Source: Ichthyophthirius multifiliis (taxonomy: Eukaryota; Ciliophora; Oligohymenophorea; Hymenostomatida). Taken from it: 64,000 nt of DNA. The stretch lies in the NCBI RefSeq assembly GCF_000220395.1, contig NW_004086336.1:62001-126000 (forward strand), in the 5' to 3' direction. Position 1 is the first letter of the stretch. The number at the start of each line of letters is the position of its first letter. The notes under the pieces were generated by a model. That model made no database searches. It saw nothing but the letters and a program-made list of their open reading frames with translations, and was not told the DNA's origin. Positions 13,201 to 27,619 of the stretch are shown piece by piece. The position numbers and the translations under genes were made by a program.

Positions 13201-16200
13201 AGTCTCATTATTAGATGTTATAAGAGGAGTAGAATCATCATTATTTTACTTTGTTTCTTCCTATTATTATTATAAATCTTTAATTTATTTGAATTTTTGA
13301 TGATCAATATTTTCTTAAGGTTCCTTATTTTATTAATGCTCATTAATTGCTTTATGATCAACGAAAAAATTATAATTTTAAAGCCGTGCATTTTTAATAT
13401 ATATATTAGAAGGTTTAAACCATTCAAGTATTTTTTTTTATAATAGTTCTAATTTCCTCTACTTCTTATTATGGTTTTTAATTTGAATCATTATTTACTT
13501 TTTTCTTTTTATCGTAATTTTTGCCTTTATTAGTTTTAGTATTGAAATATTTTAATAAACCATTTAGCTTGGTTTAAGATTATGAACCTTATTTTTCTTC
13601 ATCTTCTTTATCTTTATTATTTAATTGATCTTCTTTTAATTACTCTTATTCATCTTCTTATTCTTTTTTTAATTAAGATTTCTTCGCTTTTATATCCACA
13701 TGAAATTATTTTATATCTTACATGAATAATTTTAAATATTATTATTATTTTTTTATTCTTTCTTTGGTTGCATATTATGGTGTTTTTGCCTTATTTATAT
13801 TTTATTTTTTTAAAAATAAAATAAATATGAAATTTTTAACCTCCATTTAAAAAATTTTTAACGCCTTTATTTTAAAATTGGAATTCCCTTAAAAATAAGT
13901 AAATACTTATAGAGAAGCTTTTATTTTTACGATCTTTTAAAGTTTTTTTTTATTCAATCTTTTAATTCCGCTTTATAAATATTCTCCATAGTCACTTTTA
14001 AAATAAACTTAATTTTTAAAATCAGAATTTTTTTCTTAAACCTTTTTAAATAAACTATTCTCATCTCCAAAATGTTTGACAAATAGTCTTCTTTTAGCTT
14101 CTAAATGATATTTTATTTGATTTTCTATATTCATCGGTATAAAAAAATAAAATTTTAATTCTTTTTAATTTATTTATTTATTGTCTGCTCCTAATACTTT
14201 TAATTATTTTAATTAAGGTTTATCTTTTTCAAATACTAATCCTTTATTGTCATTTTATATATCAAAATCAATAAAATAATCTTTATATATGTCTGATAGT
14301 TTTGGAGCTAATAATTAAATATTTAATCGATTTTCTTTTAACTATTTTACATTTAATTACTATTTAAATTTTTTATAAAATTATTAATATTATTTTGTAT
14401 AATAAAATTAAAATATATAAATAAATATACAAGGTAATCAGAAATTTTCTTACCTACAGCAGAAATTTCTCCATCATAATCAGTGATAATATAATCGTTT
14501 TCATTGATTTTATGTATTAACGATATAATTTCATAATTTTTTAATGTAGGGATTATTTTTACAAATATATTACATGAAAAGCAATACCCTTTATGATCTA
14601 AAGCCCATGTATGCATAATATTGTTAATAGTAACTTCTTTCCCTTTGTTTTTTTTTTTTTAAAAAAATTTATAATTAAATATAAACCGTTTTAATAAAAA
14701 TTAGATAAAATTTAATCATGTCTATTAGCAAAAACAGAAGGCATAAATTCATTAATACTTTTTCCTTTCAAATTTTATTCGTTAATTCCAAAAATATTAT
14801 AGCAGTTTTTTGAACACCAACTTATTTAACTTTTTGTTTCTTAATTCGTAGAAATACTAATTACACATGATTTTTCATCATAAATATTATATTTTTTTAA
14901 TAAATAATCTATTTCTTGATTTAAAGAATCACCGACTTCCATATCAGATGTTGGTTGTATTTCTTTTTGTATTTTTTTTGATAAACATTCATCATACACA
15001 ATTTAATCGGCATATAATTCCATAACATTTCTCAAATCAGTTGAGTTTTGGTTATATTTTTTAAGTACCTAGTATATTTTTTCAGTTTTAATGATTTATT
15101 CACTAGTCTAATTACAAATAATTAATAATTTAGACATATCAGGGATATTATCATGAAGACATTCCCACATATTATCGAAATTTTAGGCAACATTTTTGAT
15201 GCAATCTTTAAGTTTTTTCATTCCTTAATTAAAGATTTTAACATTTTCAATCATTAGGACATCACTAACAGAATGCTTTTTATTTTTTTAAATAATATAA
15301 GAATGTATCATTTACTCTAATCTATATAAACAGAACTCATAAGAAATATCAAGATCGTTTTCATATTTATTTTTAAAATTTTTAATATCATCAAAAAGTA
15401 AAGTATATAATCTCATGTCTTCGAAAATGAAAAAAATATAATTTAAATTTAGCAATATTGACTATTTGAATTTTCTCAAACCATCCTTTATCATTTTCGC
15501 AATAAAATGTTTCACAAAAACAGGATCTCTATGAAATTATAATGAAGAATCTCCAAAATCATACTTTTTTGGATCAAAAAGCTTATTTCGATTTCTACAT
15601 GGACATTCAGAAATTTCCTTACATTTATCATAATGAATCTTTAGTAAAGAAGCTAATAATAATTCACTTTTTTTTACATGCAGGTTTTTTGATAAGTAAT
15701 TGTATGTTCTTATTTTCAAATCTAATAGTATATCATCTTTTATATCTTCTAGTTCACTTATCATTATTACTTTTAAATAAAAATTTCTTAAATTTAAATA
15801 TAACTTAATAAAGCATAACATTCCTAATAAACTAATATATAATATGTTGTCCGATATTGTTTATTCATCTACTACGTATATTATTAAAAAGGTACTGTTT
15901 ATCCATAGATAGGCAGCGCAAAATATTCCATTTGTTTTTGATACATTTTTTTAATGGTAATAAAATGCTGCTAATGATTAATAGTATAATATTATTCCTT
16001 TTTTATATATTTTAATTTTTTTTTTTTAAAAAAAAAAAAACCCTTAATAATATGCATTATTAGATAATATTCATATATTTTATAATCATTTAAATTAAAT
16101 TATATGTAACATAATATAAGAATTAATTTTAAAAGAAACATTTATGTTTATAATGATGACGGATTTTTGGATAAGTTATCTTTTATTTTAAATGTAAAGT

Positions 16201-16874
16201 TAAAAAATATTAACACATATAAAATTTCCATTATTGTTAGTATTATTATAACTACTATACTTAATGATAAGTTTAGAATATCAAGCACTTTTTTTTTATT
16301 TAAATATATAAATTTAAATATAAATTTAAATATTTTTGTTAATATGTACTTGAATTAAAACTTTCATCATCAAATATACCATCTAAAATATTTTAAAAAG
16401 AAACTCCGTAAAAAGGAATAAGTAAAACTTTATCTTACATGTCATACACTAATGACCATATATTTTTAAAGTCTTTGATTGAAACTTCATCTTAGTTTTC
16501 TTGTTTGTAAATATGGTAGGCTCCTATAAGTAAAAAAATTAAGTTAAGAGCGAAAATATTATAAATCCAGTATTAAATACATCATTTTTTAAAGAATTAA
16601 TAACAGGAAATACAAGCATATATTAAGAAAGAGATAAAGAAGAATTTAATGCTGTCTATTATAAATAAATATTTTTTTCATTAAATGTCATAGCAATTAG
16701 TTATAAAAAGCTTACAATTATTAAAAATATTGAAACATTTTACGACAGTTGCTTAGACTCTAATATTTAATGATATGTGTAATATATCTTCTCTTTTATT
16801 TGTTCAAATAGTTTTTCTTTTTGCGTTTCTACACAATTAAATTCTTCATTATTTTTTTAGAATTAATCTATCAT
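10212..16874 (-). CDS. Large TmcB-like membrane protein with PAS domain
   Basis: A multi-exon gene of about 6.6 kb, by far the longest here. N-terminus MIDQFQKNNEEFNCVETQK precedes hydrophobic segments (SIFLIIVSFLQLIAM). The middle has the KIHYDKCKEISECPC motif common to ciliate 'tiny macrocysts B'-like proteins, then a PAS-type region (MHTWALDHKGYCFSCN, NDYIITDYDGEISAVGKKIS). Downstream is a long, low-complexity K/Q/E region and further hydrophobic segments, with a C-terminal LLIPIQLHRENQYLRSYL. Such proteins are greatly expanded in ciliates and are presumed membrane sensors; ligand unknown. Introns (for example after MEV near 13840) are short GT-AG. Internal structure is approximate and division into two genes cannot be excluded. 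Confidence 0.6.
11827..11876. repeat. AT-dinucleotide-rich run
   Basis: Imperfect AT alternation with a short ATACAT break, most likely within an intron of the TmcB-like gene. Confidence 0.7.
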
Positions 16875-18640
16875 TATTATTTAATTTTATTTTATTTTAT
16901 TTTTTTAAATAAAAATGAATATAAATAAAAAAATTTTCAAAATTAATTAATACATAAAAAATAGTGATAAAGCATTTCAAATTAATTTTCATTTTTTTAT
17001 ATATAAATTTATATAAACTTATTTCAGAAAATAAAATCACAAATATCAAATTAAATATAAATAAATAAATAAGAATATTTAAAATTATAAATATATAAAT
17101 ATATAAATATATAAATATATAATTATAAATTTATTATTTTAAATTTTTTTTTATCATATATATATATTTATTTTTTATTATTATTTTTTAAATTATAATA
17201 TCTATAAAATTTATTCATTTTTTTTTTAAATTTTTTTTTTAAAAATATATTTTTTTTTGAGTTATATGTCAAGAATGTAATATTTTTTTTAGAATTATTT
17301 ATATATATTTTATTAATAATAAACTATTTAAATTAAAATTATTTATTATAATTTTTATCAATAATCTATTTAAATCTTTTATATTAAAATATATATTATA
17401 TTAGATAGTTTTTAATTTAAGTATATATATATTTACATATTGCTTTACTTATAAAATATTTTTTGTGACATTTTTACTTATTCGTTAGTTAATCAAGATT
17501 ACACAATTTCTATATTATATACGCTATGTAAATATTGTAATAAATTATAAACATTTAAATTTAATTATTAAAACAAATATTTACAATTTTCTGTTTTATT
17601 ATTTGGTTAATTATATTTGAAAATTATGAAATTGTAAATACTATTTTATGCTTATTAAGATTTGCTTCAATTTATTTTTTAATAGAAATTAAAATTTTAT
17701 TTTAAAAATAAAAATAAAGGATAAAGTTACATTCATTTAAATCTAATTAAAAGAAACCTATATTTATAAACAATAGATCTACTAAGGAATCAATAAAATA
17801 AAATTCAAACAAATAAATTTATAAAAGCGAAATAAAATGGATTACGAATAAAAATTATTTTTTTAAAATACTAAATTAAAATTACAATTAATTATAAAGA
17901 GTTAAATAAAAAAATAAAATCTAAAAAATTATATTTTTTATTTATAAGTTTAATTATTATTATAATGATAATAAGAAAAATAATTAATGATGATAGATAA
18001 ATTTAAGATTCTTATTTAAAAATAACTTAAAAATTGTTATTATTAATAAAGTCAAGTTATTCATTTCTTACTTAAAATAATAGATATATAAACAAAAAAT
18101 AATAAATATATAAAGATATTACAAGCAATATTAAAAATTTAGTTTATAAATGTAAATTTTATTTTATATAAAAAAAATCATAATTATAATAATAAATATT
18201 TATATATTATTTAATATATATAAATTATTATATAATTTTATTTTTTTCTAATTTAAAAATAGATTTAAATCAAATTTAAAACTATATATATTATTATATT
18301 GATTTTCTTTTATATAGTTTATCTATTATTTATTTAATTTTTAAAAATTATAATATAAATTTATTTAAATATATTTTTATATCTAATTTTTATATTTATA
18401 TTTTTATATATTTTATTAACATTTAATATTATTTTTTTTTATTAATATTTATTTTACATAAAAATATCTTTTTTTATAATTATTTTTATATATATATTTA
18501 AATATATATATTTTTTTTTTTTATTTTAATTTTATTATTATCTTTTTTTTATATATATATAATAGATATAAATTTCTTAATAAAAATTTTATACTTAACT
18601 TTTTAAAATTTTTTTTTTTTTTTATATATTATTTATTTTT
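16875..18640. other. A/T-rich intergenic region
   Basis: Holds an 8-bp tandem repeat at about 17087-17122 and a short open frame at 17838-17970 (+, about 43 codons, MDYEQKLFFQNTKLKLQ) with only low-complexity sequence. No supported gene. Confidence 0.6.
17087..17122. repeat. 8-bp tandem repeat (AAATATAT)
   Basis: Four or more units of an 8-base A/T motif; no known role. Confidence 0.85.
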
Positions 18641-19997
18641 TTTTCATTATATTTATTTTTGCAATTTTTATTTTTCTAAAGATTATTATTTTTCTTAATT
18701 TCTGATATTATCTTTTAAAATATTTTTTTTATTTACTATTGCTTTCTTAAGAATTTTCTTAGATCTATAATAATTAATTTAATTCTTTATATATGTTTTA
18801 ATCCTTATTTTCTTATTATTTTTGAATTTTCTAATAAATTTCTTCTTCTTAACTTTCGTTTTCTTCTTTTATATCTGGAATATGTTAAATGTTTACTAAA
18901 ACTATTATTATAGTTCTTATTGTATTTTAAATTGCTATTCTTATTAATTTTTCAAATATTCCATATCATCTTCTAATTAAGATTTTTTTTATTTATAAAA
19001 TTCATTTTCTTGCTTTATTGTTTTATTTATTTTTTCAAATAATCAATAATTATAAGATTATTTGAATTTTTATTTTATTTTTTCTTAAAGTTAATTTTCT
19101 ATTTATTAATATTAAGTTTCTAAATTATTAAATTATTTAATTTATTTTTATATTTATTATTAATTTTTGCTTAAATTTCTTTTATTTTTAGTTTTTTACT
19201 TCTTAAAAGAATTTTTTCTTCTTTTAATTTTTGTATTTAGTTAATATAATATTAATAACTATTTTTTTAGCATATGTATTAATTTTAATATAAAATTAAT
19301 ATTTATTTACTTTAAATTAGGATTATTTTAATAAAATTTTATTTTTTCGTTTTTTTATTTTAAAAATTATTACATTTTAGCATTTTCGTTTAGCAATAGA
19401 CTAATTTTATATTACAAACTCTGTGAAATTTCTTTAAATTTTTCATCTTATTTTAAAATTTTATCTTTTTCTCTTCCTAATTCTTAGTTTTTTATACAAT
19501 TTATTATAAATTTTTATTTTAATTTAATATTTTTGCAAATTTTACTTCCAAAATAATATTTTTCGATTCTAACTCTTTGTAAATGTGCATTTTCAAAAGG
19601 AAGACTATATTCTTAAAATTAAGCTTATATCTAATAAATTTTTTAACTTTGCAAATTTTTATTTAAGCTTATTAGCTATTTTATTTTGTTTACCAAATCT
19701 TCAGTATAAGCATTTTAATTTACTAGCTATTAGTTTAGTTATTAATTTATAGATATTACTCTTTGGTCATTTTCTTTATTTTTTAAAAGATTTGGAGATA
19801 CTAATATGGACATTTTGTACGTTAGTTATTAATTTATTTGTGCTTAAAGGAGATATATAACGATAACTTCCGTTAGTTACTACTTAACGAGGAGATGATA
19901 AGGGTGATTATGTTGAGTAAAATCTACATGGAAGAGTTTAATTTGATAAAAAGTTTGAACTTGGCTTTGCTTGGAATCTAAATTAATGTTGTCGCAT
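18640..19997 (-). CDS. Coiled-coil protein with a one-base frame break
   Basis: The N-terminal frame reads MRQHQFRFQAKPSSNFL, a Ser/Pro/Thr-rich head (YSTQSPLSSPRQVVTN). It stops at a TGA soon after; removing one T from the T6 run at 19779-19784 joins it to a long coiled-coil frame (KNKENDQRVISINQQLNQQ, DLVNKIKQLISLNKNLQSQ, EISQSLQYKISLLLNENAK). Without that correction a shorter start, MSILVSPNLL at 19813, is available. The head-then-rod layout resembles ciliary or basal-body coiled-coil proteins, but no family is recognised. The C-terminal end is not resolved; the frame stays open towards 18.6 kb. Confidence 0.6.
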
Positions 19998-20192
19998 TTT
20001 TTTATTAATAATAATGCTTATTATTTATAAAATTTTATTTATTGTTATTTTTTTAAAATTTTTAATTTTAAACAAAAATAACAATATATTTTTTTTAATA
20101 TTAAATATTACATATATAATATTATTATTATTATTTTTATTATGTTTATTTTAAATTATTTTTATATATTTAAAATATTTAAATAATTTTTT

Positions 20193-21977
20193 TCATTTTT
20201 AATTTTTTTTTTTTTTTAATTTTGCTGCTTTTTTCTTTAATTCATTTACTTTTTCTAATTTTGTTTCTTATGTTTTTTTCATAATATTATATAATTTCTA
20301 ATTTTTTCTAGTCATGATTTATTTAGCTAATTCATGTTATTCCTTTTCTTCTTTCTTTTTTTTCAAAGTTTTTTTTTTAATGCTTTTTAATGATCATATT
20401 CATTTTCTTCTTCAGATTAATCAACTTCGACTTAAACTTCTTATATTTCACTATCTTATTCTTTACTTTCTTCTTTATCTTCACTAATTTCTTAATCTTC
20501 GTCTTCTTCATCATCTTCATCATTGGAACCTAATTATTAACTATTGACGATAGTTTTTTGATTCGGTTCAAAATCTTCTTCTTCTTCATCATCATCATCG
20601 TCATTTTTAACTTAAATATCATTATCTTCATCTTCTTCTTAAACTTCTATACCTTTTAATTTTTCAATATCTTTTTATCTTTAAGGTTTATATTCAGTAT
20701 CATTATATTCCACAAAAGGCGATAAATGAGAAGGTAAACTCTATATTTGATTTAAGAAACAAAATATAATAATATTTTATTACTTTTCCAGGTCCATATT
20801 CAGCTACAGGTAATAAAACTGCATTATTAACAGAATCATATATCCATTAAGGTTAGACATATTCCCTATTTTTTAAAAATTTCAAAAACTTAGGATTTCT
20901 ATCAGTAATGAAATGAGTAATTTAAGGATCATCTTAAGTAATAGGAAAGCTTTCGCAACCACTCCATGAAACTTTACCTCCAAAAGCCAAAATAACGAAC
21001 TCTAAGGATAATCTAGGTACTTCTGTAGATAAGAAAAATACACAATTAGTAAAAAGGTCTTTTTTATCGTTTGAATTTCCATTTTATAAGATTTAAATGT
21101 TGTCGTCTTTTGCGAATTTATCGTCTATTTAATATTTAAGATTTTCTTATTCCACTTATTCGAGTGTTTATTGGGAATCTTTTGTTTCCAAAACAAAAGA
21201 TGAGTAAGAAAAATAAGATTAGTCTTCAATACTTTAATTAATAGTTATTGGATATTTAATTCCTAAATTACTAAATAATTTAAAATTAACAAATTTAACC
21301 AAAATTTCGTAAAATTCCAAAAAAGTAAGCATCACTTTATAATCTACTTCAACAGGTAATTCAGCTGGGAGTTAAAAAGGTTAAATCCAAGTGATTTTTT
21401 GACCTTCTATTTATGCTTAATAATATATGCCTTTTATTGATACAAATACTTTTTCTAAACTTCGGCTTTTTATTATATATAAATTGAATTCTCGTTATAA
21501 TCTTATACATTTTTCGACTATATTTCTTTTTACTCCTAAAGATTTATGGGCTGCGAAACATGAAAATAAGCTTATCAAACATAAAGGATCATCTAAATCT
21601 CTTAATGCATCTATAAACGTAGGATATCTTTCTTTTATTAAATGATTTAATGTATATGTGGGTTTGTCTTTTAACAATTTCTTTACTCTCATTTCATCTT
21701 TTCTAGCTTTTAATTTCTATAATTTCTTTGCCCATGCCTTTTATTCACGGAACTTCTATAATATCTTCTCATGCATTATATAGTTTATATCTTTCTTGTG
21801 ATAATAGGTCTTTCCAGTCTTAAATAATTTTTTTGGAGGCTCACGGGGATATACACCTTTCAATATACATAGACGACGGAAGTCTTTCAATGATATTTAT
21901 AGCTTTTTTATGGATTTGGCTCTAGATATGTATTTTGTAGCTTCACCAACGGTGTTTTTCATGGTTTTTTTTACCAT
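20193..21977 (-). CDS. PES1: Pescadillo homolog (ribosome biogenesis)
   Basis: Clear Pescadillo, the scaffold of the PeBoW complex required for 60S pre-rRNA processing in the nucleolus. N-terminal Pescadillo domain: [66 protein letters not shown], ending KITWIQPF. Then the BRCT region with REYVQPQWIYDSVN-type sequence and [11 protein letters not shown], an in-phase 43-nt intron (20741-20783), [13 protein letters not shown] and a long acidic tail. The conserved C-terminal basic part (HELAKQIMTRKNQKLYNIMK) is reached only if the A10 run (T10 at 20369-20378) has one more base; as written the frame ends at a TGA just after that run. Stop after correction is 20193-20195. Confidence 0.95.
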
Positions 21978-22883
21978 TTTTTTTGTAGAGATTTTATTTT
22001 TTATTAGTTTTTGTTTTGGTTTCTTTATAAATTTAGTTTTATGTTTTTAATAAAATATTTGTTATTTATTTTTAATTTTAACTTATTAATTTTAACTTCT
22101 GTTTTATTTATTTACTTTTGTTTTGTTTTGTTTTTAAAATAATATAAATTTTTATTCTTATGAATATTTTATTTTATTTATTTTTTAAAATACATATTGC
22201 AAATAAAAATATTGTGTTAATTTAATAATTGAATATGTTTTTAATAGATATAAAATTTAAATTTATAATAATTAATTTTTATTTAAATATTTATAAGTTT
22301 TATATTAAAATTAAAAAATATTTTATCATATGTTAAAAAAAAAAATATTTAAACATAATAAAATCTATATTATTATTTTTATATAATATTTTACTAATTA
22401 AAACTCCTATTTTTTAAAAAAGTATTTATCAAAAATACATATTATTTTTTTAATAAAACACTTTTATATAAGAAACGAATGTTTTTATTTAAAAATCAAT
22501 TAAAAAGTTATTAATGTTATTAAATTCTATTTAAATATAATTTAATAACAATTTTAAAATTTCCTTGCTATCATAATAATTATAAAAAATATATTTTATA
22601 ATTATAAGTTAAAATAGTTAGTTTATATATTAAATTTAAAAAATTTCTTTAATTTTTTTAAAAATTAATTTGTATTTTATGATAATTTTAATATTATTTA
22701 AAAATAATAGAATTCCTTTGAATTCAATAATTGATAATAATAAATATAAAATAGGAAAAAAAAGTGTGTAAAAATAAAAATTTATCAATATTTTTATATA
22801 ATTTCAGTAAAATTAATGTAAAATCTATAAATAAATATTAATTCCTAAAACTGAAATTAAAAATATATCAAATTTTTTATGTA

Positions 22884-22915
<32 letters not shown>

Positions 22916-23087
22916 TTTATTTTTAAAAAAAACATATATTAATATAGTTTTGGTATATTTTTTTTTAATTTTAATATTATTTAAACAAATCGTTCATACT
23001 AATATTATTATTATAAATATTAAAAAAATAAAAAGAAATAATACAATAAATACAAAAATTTTAATTAAAAAAATATACATTCATTTA
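21978..23087. other. Divergent intergenic region
   Basis: About 1.1 kb of A/T-rich DNA between divergent genes, with a short AT-dinucleotide run at about 22892-22915. No coding signal. Confidence 0.7.
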
Positions 23088-24771
23088 ATGAATAATTAAG
23101 AATTATAGAATTGGGCTTTAAACTTTTTAAATGATCATTAATCATAAGAAGAATACCTATTCTATGTTTTACCTATTTAATGGTAAAACTTTTAATATAT
23201 TTTTTAAAAGAAAAATATTAATTTTTATTTTATATCTTTTCATTTATTTTATTCAAAAAAAAATTGCTTTTTATAAACATTTACATTTATTATAATATTT
23301 TTAAATAAATATTAATTAGGTGGCATGATTTCCAAACATTTGTATTATTAGCTTCAGAAGGTTATATTGAATAAAATTAAATAGATAATTACGATAACAG
23401 TTAATTAATGTAAAAAAAAAAAACTATTTAATTTTACAAAAAAAATAACAAATATTATAAGTATTGACACTTTAACAATTGAATAAACTGAATAAAGAAA
23501 TTAATTATTTTATTAAATGCTAGAAAATTAAAAACATTAAATAATTGAAAAAAAAGAATATTTCAAATTAAATAGCGAGCTAAAAATAAATTAAGATTTT
23601 ATTATTATAGGATCACACTAATTTAAATAAATTTCTAGTTATATTTAAGGAGGTCTTTTTTATTTTTATACAAAAATGTTTAAAATAATTTATTTTGATA
23701 AAAAACAATTATTTTACTTATTATATTTCTTTTTCCCTTAATTTTAATTATATATTTTTATTATAATATTCTATTGTATAAATTATATATATTAATAAAA
23801 GGCCCAAACATAAGACTATTTACGAATTAATTTGACGAATAAAATAAAAATATAGATTAAAAATTAATAATTAAAAGTAGTGATATTGAAGATAATTAAA
23901 TAAAGCCAAATTAATACATAGATTTAAATATAACATAACTAGGATTTTAAATAAAAATAGGGGTTAAATCATATGTAGAAGTAGGTTATTATCCTAAACA
24001 ATTTCCAATAAAAAAGATATTAAAATTGATATCTCCAATTTAAACTGACTTTAATAAAATGACATTAATTTTGAATAATAAATATCATCAAAATCAAATT
24101 TAATTTTAATATTTAGATGAGAAAATAACAATTTAAAATTTAAATATTATCGAAAATAGTTTTCTTTTGTTTAGTGATGAATTTAATAATTAAGAAAGTA
24201 TTTTAAATTTAAATCAAATAACATAAGATTTTATGGAATTAGAAGAAACTAAAAGAGATGAGGATTTGAATAAAACTTTAGGCACAGCAGGCTTTTCAAC
24301 TATAGATACAAATATTTAATATAATTCAATTGATTTATTAAATATCACACAAAATTATAAATAAGAATTTGCATTTTTTAAAGGCATAAAAAAAATATAT
24401 TTATTTATAAAATTTTTAATTAATTTTTTTTATATAAAAATAACAGATAACGATTAATAATAAATACAAGAATTTAAAGATTTTTTCAAACTAGCTTATA
24501 AGCAAAATAATAAAATAAGTTTTATTCCATATAAAACTAATAAAATTTAAAAAATTTAAGAGATATTTGCTTCGATTTATAATAAATTATTGAAGGTCAA
24601 AATTGTTTCAAAGTTAAAAAAAATTCAAATATTATTGATATGTAGTAACTTTAAGAATAAAAAATTACAGATTTTAATTAAAATAATAATTAATTGAATG
24701 ATAATTAAACTAATACTTCTACTTCTAGTACTCAGTCAGAAAATTCAGAATTCTCAGAAAAAATTATTTGA
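23088..24771 (+). CDS. DUSP-domain protein (USP-type N-terminal domain without protease)
   Basis: Starts MNNQELQNWALNFLNDH; after a first intron it continues PIQWWHDFQTFVLLASEGYI, with later ELKINQDFIIIGSHQFKQIS and SSYIQGGL. This order (Trp-rich strand, then a DFIII strand, then a YGGG-like turn) fits the DUSP domain found at the N-terminus of USP4/USP15-type ubiquitin proteases. The rest has a segment beginning GPNIRLFTNQFDEQNKNI and ends in a Ser/Thr-rich tail (TNTSTSSTQSENSEFSEKII, TGA). No Cys-box or His-box of a ubiquitin protease is present, so it looks like a binding protein only. At least three GT-AG introns. Confidence 0.6.
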
Positions 24772-25271
24772 AGTGTTAAAGTACTAAAAAAAACATTTTA
24801 AACTAAATTTAATTATAAATAATATTATATAAATATATAACTAAAACATAAACATGTTTAAATAATAAATATTTTTATATATAAAAGTAAAATACATTTT
24901 ATAGTTTGAATATTTAATACTTTATAATTATTATTTTTTTATATTTATTTTGCTATTTCTAAATATTTTTAATAATTTTAAACTAAAAATCTATATTAAT
25001 ATATTGAAATTACAAATAATTTAATTTTATCGATATTTAGATATATTTTTTAATATAACATTGAATATACCAAAAAAAAAAAAATCGTAATTTTGAAATA
25101 ATAAAATATTAAAAATGAAATTATTAATGAATTTAAATATTACTATTTATAAATTATTTTTTAAATTTTACATTTAATTTAATTTTTTTATATTTTCCAA
25201 AAACCTATAAAAATAAATAGTTTTTACATAAAGATAAATAAAACAATAATATGATTTTGTAATTTTATTCA
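24772..25271. other. Convergent intergenic spacer
   Basis: A/T-rich, no gene seen. Confidence 0.7.
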
Positions 25272-27339
<2,068 letters not shown>

Positions 27340-27619
27340 TATTTATATATTAATTAAAAGGTATTTTAATAAATATTTAAAAAATTAATATATTTTTTTC
27401 TATTTGTGAGTATTATTTTTGATTTTTTTATGATTAACTTTATATTTATATATATATATATAATGGGCTATAAAGATTGAATAATAATTTTGAAATTGTA
27501 AAATCATATAAAATTGTTGTTTCTTATCAGATATTATTTTTTTAATTAAATTTTATAAATTAATACTATATTTATATTTTATTTTATTTTATTTTGTTTT
27601 ATATGTATATATTTTTTTT
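27340..27619. other. Short intergenic spacer
   Basis: A/T-rich; holds the upstream flank of the kinase and the tail of the deadenylase gene. Confidence 0.5.

Noticed and set aside
14353-16358. Several short ORFs on both strands here taken as separate genes
   Set aside because: The minus-strand ones are exons of the TmcB-like gene; plus-strand ones are antisense.
17838-17970. Short + ORF MDYEQKLFFQNTKLKLQ...
   Set aside because: Low-complexity, no homolog recognised, isolated in A/T-rich DNA.
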